Below, one piece after another: positions 1-8,250 of a DNA stretch of 36,217 nucleotides (position 1 is its first letter; every line of letters begins with the position of its first letter). The stretch covers positions 1 through 36,217 of the forward strand of contig JANYJQ010000192.1 of assembly GCA_025358435.1 (NCBI GenBank). Direction: 5' to 3'. This DNA comes from Holophagaceae bacterium (GTDB taxonomy: Bacteria; Acidobacteriota; Holophagae; Holophagales; Holophagaceae). Both the position numbers and the translations under genes were made by a program. The notes below the pieces were generated by a model. It was not told the origin of the DNA, searched no databases, and worked only from the letters and a program-made list of their open reading frames with translations.

Positions 1-1131
1 GTGGAGATGGCCAAGCTCATGGAGGACCTGATCGGCGACCTCACGTCGGTGCCGCAGCCCATCGAGATCAAGATCTTCTCCGACGACGAGGCCACGCTCA
101 CGGCCACATCGACCAAAGTGTCAGAAGCCATCAAGAAGATCCCCGGCGTCGTGGACGTCAAGAGCGGTATCGTGCTTGCAGGTGATGCGCTCGACATACG
201 GGTGGACCGCGTGAAGGCTGGGCTGGAGGGCATCGATCCGGAGGCCGTTACCTCACTGCTGGAAGGCTACCTGGAGGGTCTAGTGCAGACCCAGATCCAG
301 AAGGGACCCAAGATGGTCGGCGTGCGCCTGTGGACGCCACCAGACATGAGGCGGAAGACCCGCGACATCCGGAACCTGCTCCTGCGGGCCCCCGACGGGC
401 ATCTGTTCCCTTTAAGTCGCGTGGCCTCGGTCACGCCCGTCACGGGCCAGCCGCAGATCATGCGCGAAGACCTTAAGCGCATGCTGGCGGTCACCGGGCG
501 CATCTCGGGACGCGACATGGGCTCCGTCGTCTCCGACGTGAAGCGCCTCCTGGCCTCGCCGGGACTCGTGCCCAAGGAGGTCTACTCGACCCTCGGCGGA
601 CTCTACGAACAGCAGCGGATCGCCTTTCAAGGCCTTATGGCGGTCTTTGCGGCGGCGGTCGCCTTGGTGTTCTTCCTGTTGCTCTTCCTCTTCGAACGCT
701 TCCGGCCCGCCCTCTGCGTCATGGCCACCGCCCTGCTCTCGCTCTTTGCCGTCTTCATCGGCCTATGGGTCACGGGGACCGAGCTGAACATTTCCTCGAT
801 GATGGGCATGACCATGGTGTTGGGGATCGTGACCGAAGTGGCCATCTTCCTGGTGTGGGAATATCAGACTCTCCCCGGCAACTTGGACACCGCGGCAGCC
901 CTAATCGAAGCGGGCAAGCACCGGATGCGCGCCATCGCCATGAGCACGCTGGCGGCCATCCTGGCCCTGATGCCTCTGGCCCTCGGTCTTGGCCAGGGCG
1001 CCGCCATGCAGAAGCCCCTCGCGATCGCCATCATCAGTGGCATGGCCTTCCAACTCCCAATGGTCTTCCTCGTGATGCCCACCCTGTTCGTGGTGCTGAA
1101 TGTGAACCGGGATAGGAGTCTTGTGGCGTAG
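1..1131 (+). CDS. Heavy-metal efflux RND permease, C-terminal part (CusA/CzcA type), cut by window edge
   Basis: This is the C-terminal part of an inner-membrane proton-driven RND pump that, with a periplasmic adaptor and outer-membrane channel, exports metal ions. The 376 visible residues start in the second periplasmic domain (IEIKIFSDD, then a VKSGIVLAGDALDIRV strand typical of the heavy-metal branch) and end in the last five or six membrane helices (GLMAVFAAAVALVFFLLLFLFERF onward). A helix carrying a buried acidic residue (IVTEVAIFLVWEY) fits the heavy-metal subgroup. Full family length is about 1000-1050 residues, so the upstream two thirds lie outside the window; the GTG at base 1 is not a real start. 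Metal specificity cannot be read from this part. It lies on the element side of the putative tRNA-Glu attachment site, so it may be cargo of a metal-resistance island (inference). Confidence 0.9.
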   Translation: MEMAKLMEDLIGDLTSVPQPIEIKIFSDDEATLTATSTKVSEAIKKIPGVVDVKSGIVLAGDALDIRVDRVKAGLEGIDPEAVTSLLEGYLEGLVQTQIQKGPKMVGVRLWTPPDMRRKTRDIRNLLLRAPDGHLFPLSRVASVTPVTGQPQIMREDLKRMLAVTGRISGRDMGSVVSDVKRLLASPGLVPKEVYSTLGGLYEQQRIAFQGLMAVFAAAVALVFFLLLFLFERFRPALCVMATALLSLFAVFIGLWVTGTELNISSMMGMTMVLGIVTEVAIFLVWEYQTLPGNLDTAAALIEAGKHRMRAIAMSTLAAILALMPLALGLGQGAAMQKPLAIAIISGMAFQLPMVFLVMPTLFVVLNVNRDRSLVA

Positions 1132-1251
1132 TGATATACCTTCTACCCGAATGGGCTCAACCTCTCATGGCGACCGCCTGGAATCTCGAGCCTGATGTCA
1201 CCTAGTCTATAGGCGTGGCTATCAGTAGCGATTTGACCAATTTCGCCCAGA

Positions 1252-2586
1252 TCAGGCTCCGAGAATTCGCAATCCTGCGATCTTCCCGGGCTGATGAATG
1301 CCGAGCTTCGGTGCCAGGGTCCGGATCGCTTCAGCAAGAGCCGATGGGGATAGATGCCCGTAGTGTTTTTCGGTCATGCGTGTATCGGCGTGCCCCAGCT
1401 GGGCCGCCACATAGGCCAACGGAACTCCGTTATTGATGAGCAGCGAGGCGTAGGTGTGCCGAAGCTCATGGAAGGTGAGGGACTCCAGGCCTGCCGCTGC
1501 GCAAGCAGCCTGCATCGGGCGGTTCTGTTCGGATCGCTTCCAGGGGCGCAACACCTTGGCTTGCTTCCACTGACGGCCATCAAAGCCCTCGTGCAAGAAA
1601 AGCGTGTCGTCCGCCCTACGTCCGATGACCATCGCCCTGAAAAAGGCCTGCCCTTCTTCTGTCAGGACCACATGGCGCGGCTTTCCGCTTTTCGATTCAG
1701 CGATGAAAATCGTCCCTGATGTGGGGTTGAAATCCCGCGGCTGCAGACGCGTCAGCTCGCCAAAGCGGGCACCCGTGAAGAGCGCGGCCTGCACCAAGTA
1801 GCGGAGGTCCACATCCGCAGCGTTCACGAGGCGCTGGGCTTCATCGGGATCTAGGAAACGGATCCGTGAAGACGTGGTCCCTTTGAAGGGCCGTGTCTCT
1901 CTCCAGGCTTCTCCGCTGGCCTGAGTGAGGCGCCGGGCCTTAGCATGGCTCAACATCGCCTTCACAATCGACAGTACCCGGTTCGCAGAATCCCTCCGCG
2001 CGCGCACCTCATTGGGCGTGGAAGGGGCCGGCCGGAACGCTTCCTTCTCCCCGGCCTTCGGCCTCATCCGCGCGGATTCCTTCGCTAGAGCCTCGTGCCA
2101 GCGCTCGATGTGCAGGCGCGTCAGCTTGGTCACTTCGATCCTTCCCAGGGCTGGAAGGATATGAAGTTTCACCGCGCCAATGGTGCGGTCCATGCTCTTG
2201 ATGCCCCGGCGCTCACAGTCCAGGCGGTAGGCCTCCCATGCCTGTGTGACGGTGAACGGTCCCCGATGGATCACCTCGCCTGTGGATTGTTGGTGCGCCA
2301 CATCGAACCATTCCCGGGCTTTGGCCTGAGCCTGGGCGAAGCTGAAAGAGAGAACCCCATCGGCATCGGCGTAGTCGTCCGCCGTTCCCAGAGCGGTCTG
2401 CAAACGGCATCGCGTGTCGGCGCTGTAGAACCGTGCCCGCCAGGTTCCAGGACCCTTCGCTGGGCGAAAATATCCGAGCTGCAGGCCCACCCCAAGAGAC
2501 GACCAGTAGGGTGCTTTGCGTGGCTTCAATCTCGACAAGCGGGAAGACCGGGTGTCCAGGTGCGCGTCTCTCTGGGACCGGGACAT
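1252..2586 (-). CDS. Tyrosine site-specific recombinase / integrase
   Basis: A 444-aa phage-type integrase that catalyses strand exchange between attachment sites through a tyrosine nucleophile. The catalytic domain has the expected residues: R274 in TGARFGELTRL, H373-x-x-R376 in FHELRHTYAS, H399 in QLGHAD and nucleophile Y409 in EKHYGHL. Residues about 110-220 form a SAM-like core-binding domain (TVTQAWEAY, IERWHEALAKE). The N-terminus has an Arg-rich DUF4102-like or arm-binding region. ATG at 2586 is preceded by GGAGG on the minus strand. The gene reads away from the tRNA-Glu half-site at 2709-2749, only about 120 nt upstream of its start, the usual int/att arrangement. No excisionase is visible in the gap. 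All catalytic residues are present, so it looks intact. Confidence 0.95.
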   Translation of the reverse strand: MSRSQRDAHLDTRSSRLSRLKPRKAPYWSSLGVGLQLGYFRPAKGPGTWRARFYSADTRCRLQTALGTADDYADADGVLSFSFAQAQAKAREWFDVAHQQSTGEVIHRGPFTVTQAWEAYRLDCERRGIKSMDRTIGAVKLHILPALGRIEVTKLTRLHIERWHEALAKESARMRPKAGEKEAFRPAPSTPNEVRARRDSANRVLSIVKAMLSHAKARRLTQASGEAWRETRPFKGTTSSRIRFLDPDEAQRLVNAADVDLRYLVQAALFTGARFGELTRLQPRDFNPTSGTIFIAESKSGKPRHVVLTEEGQAFFRAMVIGRRADDTLFLHEGFDGRQWKQAKVLRPWKRSEQNRPMQAACAAAGLESLTFHELRHTYASLLINNGVPLAYVAAQLGHADTRMTEKHYGHLSPSALAEAIRTLAPKLGIHQPGKIAGLRILGA

Positions 2587-2708
2587 TTTGAGCCTCCAAA
2601 GATGTTCCCGAACGGCTCCGAAGTCAAGAGAACAGAAAATGCTTAAACACTTGATTCATTAGTGTTCTAGCACGTTCGCCAGAGTTCGCCAAAGTAGTTA
2701 CGGCATCG

Positions 2709-2749
2709 CTTTCACGGCGGCAGCACGGGTTCAAATCCCGTTGGCGCGC
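2709..2749 (+). repeat. tRNA-Glu(UUC) 3' half, probable integration att site
   Basis: The sequence reads as the 3' half of a tRNA. It has an anticodon loop CTTTCAC (anticodon TTC, Glu), the 3' anticodon strand GGCGG, a 4-nt variable loop CAGC, a perfect T-arm (ACGGG, loop TTCAAAT, CCCGT) and a 7-nt acceptor strand TGGCGCG. The 5' half is absent: the bases before the loop (CATCG) do not pair with GGCGG, and no CGCGCCA acceptor partner lies upstream. A tRNA cut at the anticodon loop, next to an integrase start, is the classical att half-site left when an element recombines into a tRNA gene. The geometry puts the element to the left (integrase and RND side) and chromosome to the right, with the intact tRNA-Glu expected at the far left end outside the window. 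Confidence 0.8.
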
Positions 2750-2778
2750 AGGTAGGCCAAGGCGAAGGGCGCGAGAGC

Positions 2779-2831
2779 GACCGCAGACGGTCCGCGTAGC
2801 GGATGGCCGTGCGCAGCCGGGCGCGGCCCGG
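2779..2831. repeat. Cluster of three adjacent short palindromes
   Basis: Three perfect hairpins lie almost end to end: GACCG-CAGA-CGGTC (2779-2792), TCCGC-GTA-GCGGA (2791-2803) and CCGGGC-GCG-GCCCGG (2817-2831). They are followed by GGGAAATCCC. No reading frame explains them. The compactness suggests a dispersed structured repeat or small RNA-like element rather than a terminator, since no T-run follows. Function is unknown. Confidence 0.6.
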
Positions 2832-2876
2832 AGGGAAATCCCGTTCACCATGTAACTCCACCCTACAACGGAGGAG

Positions 2877-2894
2877 GCCAACGGGATTTGAACC
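2877..2894 (-). repeat. 18-nt inverted copy of the tRNA-Glu T-arm
   Basis: Read on the minus strand this is GGTTCAAATCCCGTTGGC, identical over 18 nt to bases 2728-2745 of the tRNA half-site. The flanking bases differ, so the T-stem here is broken (AGCGG against CCCGT). It may be a relic of another integration or inversion at the same target. Confidence 0.7.
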
Positions 2895-2990
2895 GCTCCG
2901 GCGCGGGCGCAGCCCAATGTTCCTTGACCTCGTCCGACGAACTGCAGAACACTGCAATTGCCTACAATTTCACCAAACCAAGGGAGCAGG

Positions 2991-4127
2991 ATGCAAACCG
3001 CCGTCATGCAGATTCTCCGCTGGGCCCTATCCTCGGCGCTGGGCTTGGCCCTCGCCGTCGCGGCCTCCGCGCAGCCGACCCAGCGGACCCCGGTCCTCCC
3101 GCGCAACCCGAAGGTCCTGGGGCAGACCAGGATACTGTTCGTCGGAAACCAGGCGGTCCCCCCCTACGGCTCGCAGCGGGACATTTTCCTCATCAACCCG
3201 GATGGGACCGGCCTGCTCAACCTCACTCATGACGCTTCGACCGACTTCAAGCCGGTCTGGTCACCGGACGGTTCCAAGATCGCCTTCGTCACCCTGGACG
3301 GGGGGTACTGCTATCTGCGCATGGTGCATATGGACGGGAGCGGTCTGAGTCGGGTCATGAATGACCACATTGAGTCCACCGCACCGATCGCCTGGTCGCC
3401 AGACGGCAGGGCTCTGGCGTACATCGCCTCCCCTGGACTGCACCTGTGGCGCGTCAACGTGGATGGGACCCAGAAGACCGAGTTGACCCATTTCAAGGTG
3501 GGCGGGATGGACTGGGGAGCAAACAACAAGCTGGTTTTCAACAAGACCGAAACAGGGGGGGAGGGATGGATGCAGCTCTACTCCCTCAACCCGGATGGAA
3601 CGGGGCTCACGCTCCTGTCGCGGGGCTTCCGCAAGGTAGCGCCCCTCTGGTCGCCGAATGCCCAGAATCTGGCTTACGAGGACCTGAACACTGGCAACCC
3701 CACGGGCTATGTGGCGCTCTCCAAGGCCAACGGTGCGGAACCGAATTCGATCGGCGGGGGGTGGCATCCTGCCTGGTCCAGGGATGGCCGGAAGGTCGCC
3801 TTCATCGAGTCGGCCCGAAATTCCGTGGCGGTCAGCGTGGATGGCGCGATGGGCATGCGGATCCAGACGACCGGTCTTTCGGACTGCCCAAGCTTCTCGC
3901 CGGATGGGCAGTCCATCGCCTATGGAAACCGGGACCCGGGGCCGAACAAGGGACAGTTGATGGTGATTCCTGCCAGTGGCGGGGCGCCCCGACCGATCCT
4001 GCCGATAGGGGTCACCCTGGGGCCGGAGTCCATGCCTCCGGGCTACACTTGCCCGCGTTACCTCGCCTGGTCCCCAGTGGTCTACTTCCTCCCGATCCGG
4101 ACACTTCCGGTAAAACGTTCCATGTGA
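2991..4127 (+). CDS. Secreted PD40/TolB-like beta-propeller protein
   Basis: A 378-aa exported protein, probably periplasmic or surface-bound, built as a beta-propeller of PD40 (WD40-like) repeats as in TolB. Start ATG 2991 is preferred over the longer ORF because GGGAG lies 5 nt upstream and it yields a signal peptide (ILRWALSSALGLALAVAASAQ). Repeats of the form WSPDGxxIAF occur at least five times (VWSPDGSKIAF, AWSPDGRALAY, LWSPNAQNLAY, AWSRDGRKVAF, SFSPDGQSIAY), alternating with INPDGTGLLNLT-type strands that resemble TolB. No catalytic domain is visible, so a binding or scaffold role is likely. There are no Pal/TolA genes nearby, so it is not the housekeeping TolB. The 3' end overlaps a ferredoxin remnant by 4 nt, and the last ~20 residues (FLPIRTLPVKRSM) look non-native, perhaps from a deletion join. 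Confidence 0.8.
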   Translation: MQTAVMQILRWALSSALGLALAVAASAQPTQRTPVLPRNPKVLGQTRILFVGNQAVPPYGSQRDIFLINPDGTGLLNLTHDASTDFKPVWSPDGSKIAFVTLDGGYCYLRMVHMDGSGLSRVMNDHIESTAPIAWSPDGRALAYIASPGLHLWRVNVDGTQKTELTHFKVGGMDWGANNKLVFNKTETGGEGWMQLYSLNPDGTGLTLLSRGFRKVAPLWSPNAQNLAYEDLNTGNPTGYVALSKANGAEPNSIGGGWHPAWSRDGRKVAFIESARNSVAVSVDGAMGMRIQTTGLSDCPSFSPDGQSIAYGNRDPGPNKGQLMVIPASGGAPRPILPIGVTLGPESMPPGYTCPRYLAWSPVVYFLPIRTLPVKRSM

Positions 4128-4321
4128 ACGCTTCCACCGCCCCGGTCTGGTACTCGAAGGTCCGCGCGGAGGATGTCGCCGAGATCGTGCGTGAGCACTT
4201 TGGCGAGGGAAAGCCCCTTGCGCGGCTGTTGTCAGGCGACGAGTCAGAGCTACGCGCTGAGATCCTCGAGAACAAACACCGGGACCTCGCACACCTTGCC
4301 GCTCAAAGGGCGGGCAAGTAG
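4124..4321 (+). pseudogene. C-terminal fragment of a (2Fe-2S) ferredoxin domain protein
   Basis: From GTG 4124 the frame encodes 65 residues including PVWYSKVRAEDVAEIVREHF, which matches the C-terminal block of thioredoxin-like 2Fe-2S ferredoxins (VWYxxVTPEDVxEIVxEHL). The N-terminal part with the cluster cysteines is missing; the same frame upstream runs antisense-like through the PD40 gene. It overlaps the PD40 stop by ATGTGA. No Cys ligand remains, so it cannot be a working ferredoxin. Most simply this is a deletion remnant; the sequence directly shows only the fragment, the history is inferred. Confidence 0.65.
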
Positions 4322-4334
4322 GGACCGCTTGCTG

Positions 4335-4448
4335 TCAATTCTTTTTCTTAGGCTGCTTTTCCAACTTGGTTTTTGATTTCTCCTTCTGCTTCTCGGACGT
4401 CTGCTTCTGGGCTTTCTCCTTGTCCTTCTTGCCGCCCTTGTCTCCCAT
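4335..4448 (-). CDS. 37-aa lysine-rich small protein (not in ORF track)
   Basis: Minus-strand ATG 4448 with a strong GGAGGAAGG ribosome site just upstream opens a 37-codon ORF beginning MGDKGGKKDKEKAQKQ and ending PKKKN before TGA. Fifteen of 37 residues are lysine, with Gln, Glu and Ser making up most of the rest and no hydrophobic core, so it should be highly basic and disordered or a single charged helix. Very similar short MGDKGGKKDKEKxQKQ proteins are annotated as hypothetical in several bacteria, to my recollection. A nucleic-acid-binding role is possible but not shown. It converges on the ferredoxin fragment 14 nt away. The codon pattern and the good ribosome site argue that it is real. 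Confidence 0.7.
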   Translation of the reverse strand: MGDKGGKKDKEKAQKQTSEKQKEKSKTKLEKQPKKKN

Positions 4449-4742
4449 GACCTTCCTCCTTGGTTCTAGAGTCTTTCACCCCGGCCTTGATGCGTCTACG
4501 GTGCCAGTTTCGCATCGTTTCAAATAAACGGATGGCTGCTCCAGTTTCTCGATGTCATCGCCAGCCGTTTGACGCACCAGAGCAAGGTGGGCAGAAGGTT
4601 CATCCTGAAAGACACCGGCAAGGGCGGCTGGAAGCATGATTGCGTGGAAACCGTAGATGGGACTTGTGTAACAATCCGCAAACGCTTCAGGTTGCTTCTC
4701 CCCTTTGCGTCCAGCCGATATAAGGCCTCGCCAGGAGTATTC

Positions 4743-7700
4743 ATGCTTCCTCTACGCCATATCCTCTGCACATCTGGACTGATGATTCTCGCTTCCATCC
4801 AGGCAGCCGCGGCCGATCCAGCCCTGTTCCAGGATCTACGCTGGAGATTGCTCGGGCCTTTCCGAGGGGGAAGGGTGCTCGCGGTCAGCGGCGTGCCGAA
4901 GGAGCCGCTGCATTTCTATTTCGGCAGCGTGAACGGAGGCGTCTGGGAAACGCTCGATGCAGGGCGCACCTGGCGCCCCATCTTTGACGCTCAACCGATC
5001 GGCTCCATTGGAGCGCTGGCGGTTGCGCCCTCGGCGCCGAAAACGATCTATGTCGGCAGCGGCGAAGCGGACATGCGGTCGGATATTTCGCAAGGCAACG
5101 GTGTCTACAAAACGGTGGATGGTGGCGCTACCTGGCGCCATATCGGATTGACCGATTCGCAACAGATCGGCCGTGTCCTGGTGCATCCAGAGAATGCCGA
5201 CATCGTCTATGCCGCCGCGCTCGGCCATCCCTACGGCCCGAATGCCGAGCGGGGACTGTTCCGTTCCATCGATGGCGGGAAGACCTGGAAGAAGGTGCTG
5301 GGGAAGAACGATGACACCGGCGCCATCGATGTCGCCTTCGAACCCGGCAACCCGCACGTCATGTACGCCACTCTCTGGCAGACGCGTCGGACGCCGTGGA
5401 GCATTTATCCACCTTCCAACGGCCCGGGCAGCGGGCTCTATAAATCGATGGACGGTGGCGATACCTGGCACGAGTTGAAGGGCAACGGGTTGCCCGACAA
5501 GCCGGGAAGGATCGGGCTGGCGGTGGCGCCGACGAAACCGCAGCGTGTCTACGCGATCATCGATGCGGAGAAAGGCGGGCTGTACCGCTCCGACGATGGC
5601 GGGGCCAACTGGATCCGCACGAGCGACGATGCCCGGATCTGGGGCCGGGGCTGGTACTTCGGGGGCATCAGCGTCGAGCCGAAAAACGCTGACATCGTCT
5701 ACGCATGCAACACCAATCTGCATCGGTCCGTAGATGCCGGCAAAACCTTCGTTCCCATCAAAGGCGATCAGACCGGAGATGATTACCATCAGCTGTGGAT
5801 CGACCCGGAAAATCCGGAGCGGCGCATGCTCGGGGTCGACCAAGGGGCCCTGGTCTCATTGAATGGCGGGGGCACTTGGAGTTCCTGGTACAACCAGCCG
5901 ACCGGGCAGTTCTACCACATCATCACCGACAACCGGTTTCCCTACTGGGTCTACGGCTCGCAGCAGGATTCCGGCGCGGTCGGCATTCCCAGCCGCACCA
6001 ACACGTACAACGGCATCAGCACGATGGATTTCAGGGAGGTCACAGCGGGAGGAGAGAGCGACAACATCGCTCCCGATCCAACCGATCCCGACATCATCTA
6101 TGGAGGCCGCGTCGAGAAGCTCAACCTGCGGACGCAACAGACGCAGCCGATTGACCCGACCTTGGCCTATCCCGCCTTCGATCGCCGTACCTGGACCCTG
6201 CCGCTGGTCTTCTCGCGGCGGGATCCGCACGTTCTCTATTTCTCCAATCAGCGGCTATACAGGACCGCCGACGGAGGCTCGCACTGGACCGTGATAAGCC
6301 CCGATCTCACCCGCGAAAATCCCGGCACTCCGCCGAATCTCGATCCGATCACCGCTGATCTTCATCCCCACTCCGGACCGCGGCTGGGGGTGATCTACAC
6401 GATCGCGCCGTCGCGGCTGGCCGACCGCGATATCTGGGCCGGCACCGACGACGGCCTGATCTGGCGCACCAAAGACGAGGGGGAGCACTGGGAAGACATC
6501 ACGCCCTCGGGCCTTGGTGCCTGGTCGAAGGTCGGCATCATCGACGTCTCCCATTTCGATGCGGAAACGGCCTACGCGGCCATCGACCGGCATCGCATCG
6601 AAGACACCCGCCCATACATCTACCGCACCCACGATGGCGGGAAAACCTGGAAGCTGGTGTCGTCGGGAATTCCCGATGGCAGCTTTGTGAACGCGGTTCG
6701 CGAGGACCCGGTGCGGAAGGGCCTCCTGTACGCTGGCACTGAGCGCGGCTTGTACGTCTCCTTCGATGATGGCGATCGCTGGCAGCCGCTGCAGCTGAAT
6801 CTCCCGGTGACCTCCGTCCGCGATCTCAACGTGAATGGCGATGATCTCGTCATTGCCACGCATGGCAGGGGTTTCTGGGTCCTCGACAACATCACCCCCC
6901 TGCGGCAGGTGAATTCCATGGTCGCAAGCGCAAGCGTGTGGCTCTTCCCAACGGCCACCGCGGTACGCGAACGGCAGGCCGGATTCACCGGGACACCGCT
7001 GCCCAAGGATGAGCCCATGGCTCAAAATCCGCCTTTCGGCGCCTGCATCGATTACTTTTTACAGTCGGCGGCGAGTTCTCCAGTCACGATCGACATCCTC
7101 AACAGCGACGGGAAGGTGGTGCGCCGTTACAGCAGCGCGGACCCGACCCCGAAAGCCGTTCCGGCAACGTTGAGGACCGCGCCGGAGTGGTTCGTCACGC
7201 CGTCGACACTGGCCACGACTCCGGGGATGCATCGCTTCATCTGGCCGCTCCGTTATGCGGCGCTTCCCGCGCTGGCGGGCTCGCACGGAACCTGGGCTGA
7301 TGGCGTCTGGGCACCACCAGGCGACTACAAGGTCATCTTGAGGGCCAATGGACAGGAACGCATGCAACCGCTCAGGGTCGTGCCCGACCCGCGATTGCCC
7401 TTTCCATTGACGGCCTACGCGGAGCAGTTCGCCTTTGCCACGGAAGTCATGGCGCTGCGGGCACGCGTCACGACGGCGCTCGAAGAGGCCATCTCACTGA
7501 CCACCAAGATCCTGAAGAGACAGGCAGCAGGCGACGCGGCAGACGCGGCAGATGCTGCAATGTCCTCCGATCTCGAGGCGGTCCGCCGGAACGCGATGGC
7601 TATCGCCGAACCCATGTCGTCGGCTACGTGGTGGATTGCCCCGAAGCACACGACGAGCCTTCAGTTTCTCGACGGAGCTTTGGAAAAATTGGAAATGGCG

Positions 7701-7871
7701 GCCGATGGCGCCGATGGCCCGCCCACTCAGGACGCTCGCACGTCCCTGGAAAAACTTCGGCCATCCGCCGAGGGGGCCATGCGTGCCTGGAAAGCTTTCA
7801 AGGAGAACGATCTTGCCGATCTTAACAGGAGGTTGAAGGCGGCCGCGCTGCCGGCATTGGTGCTTCCGTAG
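4743..7871 (+). CDS. Large secreted Asp-box (VPS10/sortilin-like, BNR) propeller protein
   Basis: A 1042-aa exported protein. ATG 4743 is chosen over the ORF-track start because AGGAG lies 5 nt upstream and a signal peptide follows (HILCTSGLMILASIQAAAA). Residues about 25-700 hold at least ten Asp-box motifs SxDGGxTW (TLDAGRTW, TVDGGATW, SIDGGKTW, SMDGGDTW, SVDAGKTF, THDGGKTW), giving two or more seven- or ten-bladed propellers as in sortilin and sialidase-like proteins. The C-terminal third has an Ig-like strand region (PPGDYKVILRANGQ, then PLRVVPDPRL) and a helical end. This matches the ~1000-aa 'glycosyl hydrolase BNR' proteins common in Acidobacteriota and Bacteroidota, but no sialidase Arg triad is evident, so the hydrolase label is doubtful. 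A short 9-nt repeat encodes DAADAADAA near 7530. Binding or protein-sorting roles are possible. Confidence 0.85.
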   Translation: MLPLRHILCTSGLMILASIQAAAADPALFQDLRWRLLGPFRGGRVLAVSGVPKEPLHFYFGSVNGGVWETLDAGRTWRPIFDAQPIGSIGALAVAPSAPKTIYVGSGEADMRSDISQGNGVYKTVDGGATWRHIGLTDSQQIGRVLVHPENADIVYAAALGHPYGPNAERGLFRSIDGGKTWKKVLGKNDDTGAIDVAFEPGNPHVMYATLWQTRRTPWSIYPPSNGPGSGLYKSMDGGDTWHELKGNGLPDKPGRIGLAVAPTKPQRVYAIIDAEKGGLYRSDDGGANWIRTSDDARIWGRGWYFGGISVEPKNADIVYACNTNLHRSVDAGKTFVPIKGDQTGDDYHQLWIDPENPERRMLGVDQGALVSLNGGGTWSSWYNQPTGQFYHIITDNRFPYWVYGSQQDSGAVGIPSRTNTYNGISTMDFREVTAGGESDNIAPDPTDPDIIYGGRVEKLNLRTQQTQPIDPTLAYPAFDRRTWTLPLVFSRRDPHVLYFSNQRLYRTADGGSHWTVISPDLTRENPGTPPNLDPITADLHPHSGPRLGVIYTIAPSRLADRDIWAGTDDGLIWRTKDEGEHWEDITPSGLGAWSKVGIIDVSHFDAETAYAAIDRHRIEDTRPYIYRTHDGGKTWKLVSSGIPDGSFVNAVREDPVRKGLLYAGTERGLYVSFDDGDRWQPLQLNLPVTSVRDLNVNGDDLVIATHGRGFWVLDNITPLRQVNSMVASASVWLFPTATAVRERQAGFTGTPLPKDEPMAQNPPFGACIDYFLQSAASSPVTIDILNSDGKVVRRYSSADPTPKAVPATLRTAPEWFVTPSTLATTPGMHRFIWPLRYAALPALAGSHGTWADGVWAPPGDYKVILRANGQERMQPLRVVPDPRLPFPLTAYAEQFAFATEVMALRARVTTALEEAISLTTKILKRQAAGDAADAADAAMSSDLEAVRRNAMAIAEPMSSATWWIAPKHTTSLQFLDGALEKLEMAADGADGPPTQDARTSLEKLRPSAEGAMRAWKAFKENDLADLNRRLKAAALPALVLP

Positions 7872-7902
7872 GTTAAGGCGTCATCTCAACGATCGAAGAG
7901 TT

Positions 7903-8250
7903 TTATAATGGCGCGGGCTGCTTCCGGCCTATGAATACTGCGACCAGGATCAGCACCAAACCAATCGGGCGCAGGACCGCTCCCGCCATTGCCACCAGGG
8001 ACATGACCTCCCCGTACCGCGCCATCGGCCACATTCCGCTCTGCCGGGCTCCGAAGAGCCAGGCCTGGATCCCGGTGAGGGCGAGAATCGTCATGAGGGC
8101 AACCACACAACCGATCAGGCACAACACCGATGAGGCACGCTGACGTCTCAGGTTCACTGCCGCGGCGATGCCGCCCCCGACGTAGATGAACAGGGCAGGC
8201 AGCTGATAGGCAAGCTGCTGCAGGATGTAAGAAACCGTCTCATGGGTCAT
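7903..8250 (-). CDS. Small four-helix membrane protein of unknown function
   Basis: A 115-aa protein. The start at 8250 (MTHETVSYILQQ) is preferred because GGAGGAG lies upstream; the longer ORF adds a Cys-rich unlikely leader. Four hydrophobic segments are visible: ALFIYVGGGIAAAVNL, VLCLIGCVVALMTILALTG, VMSLVAMAGAVL and IGLVLILVAVFIG, ending in a charged RKQPAPL tail. I do not recognise a family. It is convergent with the Asp-box gene (31 nt apart) and divergent from the HExxH gene at 8445, with 194 nt between for two promoters. Confidence 0.7.
   Translation of the reverse strand: MTHETVSYILQQLAYQLPALFIYVGGGIAAAVNLRRQRASSVLCLIGCVVALMTILALTGIQAWLFGARQSGMWPMARYGEVMSLVAMAGAVLRPIGLVLILVAVFIGRKQPAPL

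Larger units (their letters stand above)
2587..2990. other. Gene-free 404-nt interval with attachment site and structured repeat
   Basis: The interval between the integrase start and the PD40 gene start has no convincing gene. It holds the tRNA-Glu 3' half (2709-2749), a run of three short perfect hairpins (2779-2831), and an inverted 18-nt copy of the tRNA T-arm (2877-2894). ORFs called here (e.g. 2624-3106 minus) read antisense through these elements and show no recognisable domain. Confidence 0.7.

Noticed and set aside
2709-2749. Complete functional tRNA-Glu gene
   Set aside because: The 5' half (acceptor, D-arm, 5' anticodon strand) is absent, so only a half-site is called.
3261-4292. 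343-aa minus-strand ORF
   Set aside because: Antisense shadow of the PD40 propeller gene; Arg/Pro/Gly-rich with no recognisable domain.
4836-5843. 335-aa minus-strand ORF
   Set aside because: Antisense to the Asp-box protein; composition reflects the complementary codons and no motif is present.
7526-7558. Short DAA repeat in the Asp-box gene as a tandem-repeat locus
   Set aside because: Only three near-copies of a 9-nt unit in frame, normal low-complexity linker.
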